DNA of 28,943 nt from Baffinella frigidus. Lineage: Eukaryota > Cryptophyceae > Cryptomonadales > Baffinellaceae. Shown piece after piece: positions 28,832-28,943 of the stretch; the stretch's first letter is position 1; each line of letters opens with the position of its first letter. A program made the position numbers and the translations under genes. The stretch covers positions 318,556-347,498 of the forward strand of contig MU646528.1 of NCBI GenBank assembly GCA_026770585.1, given 5' to 3'. Below the pieces are notes generated by a model that had not been told where the DNA came from, searched no databases, and saw only the letters and a program-made list of their open reading frames with translations.

Positions 28832-28943
28832 CTGGTTTTGATTTGGGGTTTGGGGTTTGGGGTTTGGGGTTTGGGGTTTGGGGTTTGGGGTTTTGGGGTT
28901 TGGGGTTTGGGGTTTGGGGTTTGGGGTTTGGGGTTTGGGGTTT
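28832..28943 (-). repeat. TTTGGGG array at right edge
   Basis: Nearly perfect TTTGGGG repeats from the exon 1 acceptor to the end of the window; the intron continues outside. Confidence 0.95.

Overview
This is eukaryotic nuclear DNA. I read it as a 28.6-kb interior slice of ONE giant multi-exon gene on the minus strand. I could place 59 short exons (42-331 bp) separated by 58 introns. Every intron starts GT and ends AG, all 58 junctions keep the reading frame, and the exons sum to 6618 bp, which is 2206 codons without a stop. Both ends of the gene lie outside the window, so no start codon, signal peptide, promoter or stop is visible. I see no independent gene on either strand, and the plus-strand open frames are readings of repeats or of antisense exon sequence.

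The organism is probably a green alga with a large, repeat-rich genome, perhaps a prasinophyte of the Pyramimonas/Cymbomonas kind. This is an inference from the plant/green-type telomere heptamer TTTAGGG spread through the introns, from G/C-ending codons, and from a huge secreted-type repeat protein. It was not tested by a search.

Protein layout, numbered from the right edge of the window (gene 5' to 3'). Residues 1-1955 are mainly a tandem array of about seven degenerate beta-sandwich-like modules. Their landmarks are GDAAPL, then xxIGQSxPYPGAxNTxTVTL, then ITxSGLTG, then a W/SGTLxLxV strand, then FxFxxxNPxxxQ. About five copies of a second module, with landmarks (D)DEhhxV...VxRGxxGtxAxxH...G, are interleaved. 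Residues ~1956-2079 look like a PA14 domain. Residues ~2076-2182 hold two DUF4215-type cysteine repeats (CDDAN...DGCxxxC..E.G..C). An extracellular, surface or cell-wall role is likely; no enzyme motif was seen.

Intron layout. Most introns are built wholly or partly from 7-bp arrays (TTTAGGG, TTTGGGG, TTTTGGG, TTTATGG, TTTATTG, TTTGTGG, TTTCGTG, TTCAGTG and others), nearly all with the G-rich strand on plus, so the pre-mRNA carries CCCTAAA/CCCCAAA right up to the splice sites. Other introns hold longer minisatellites, short inverted-repeat elements (MITE-like), and, most strikingly, copies of the ENDS of the neighbouring exons together with their splice sites. I found such exon-end copies beside about two dozen exons. 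Two copies contain an exon 2-exon 3 junction with no intron, one 71-bp intron/exon boundary occurs as a perfect inverted copy, and one exon copy is split by a MITE with a clean GATC target duplication. Together with intron positions that differ between homologous protein modules, this suggests a gene in which introns and splice-junction duplicates have been created repeatedly. That is the main candidate for undescribed biology here.
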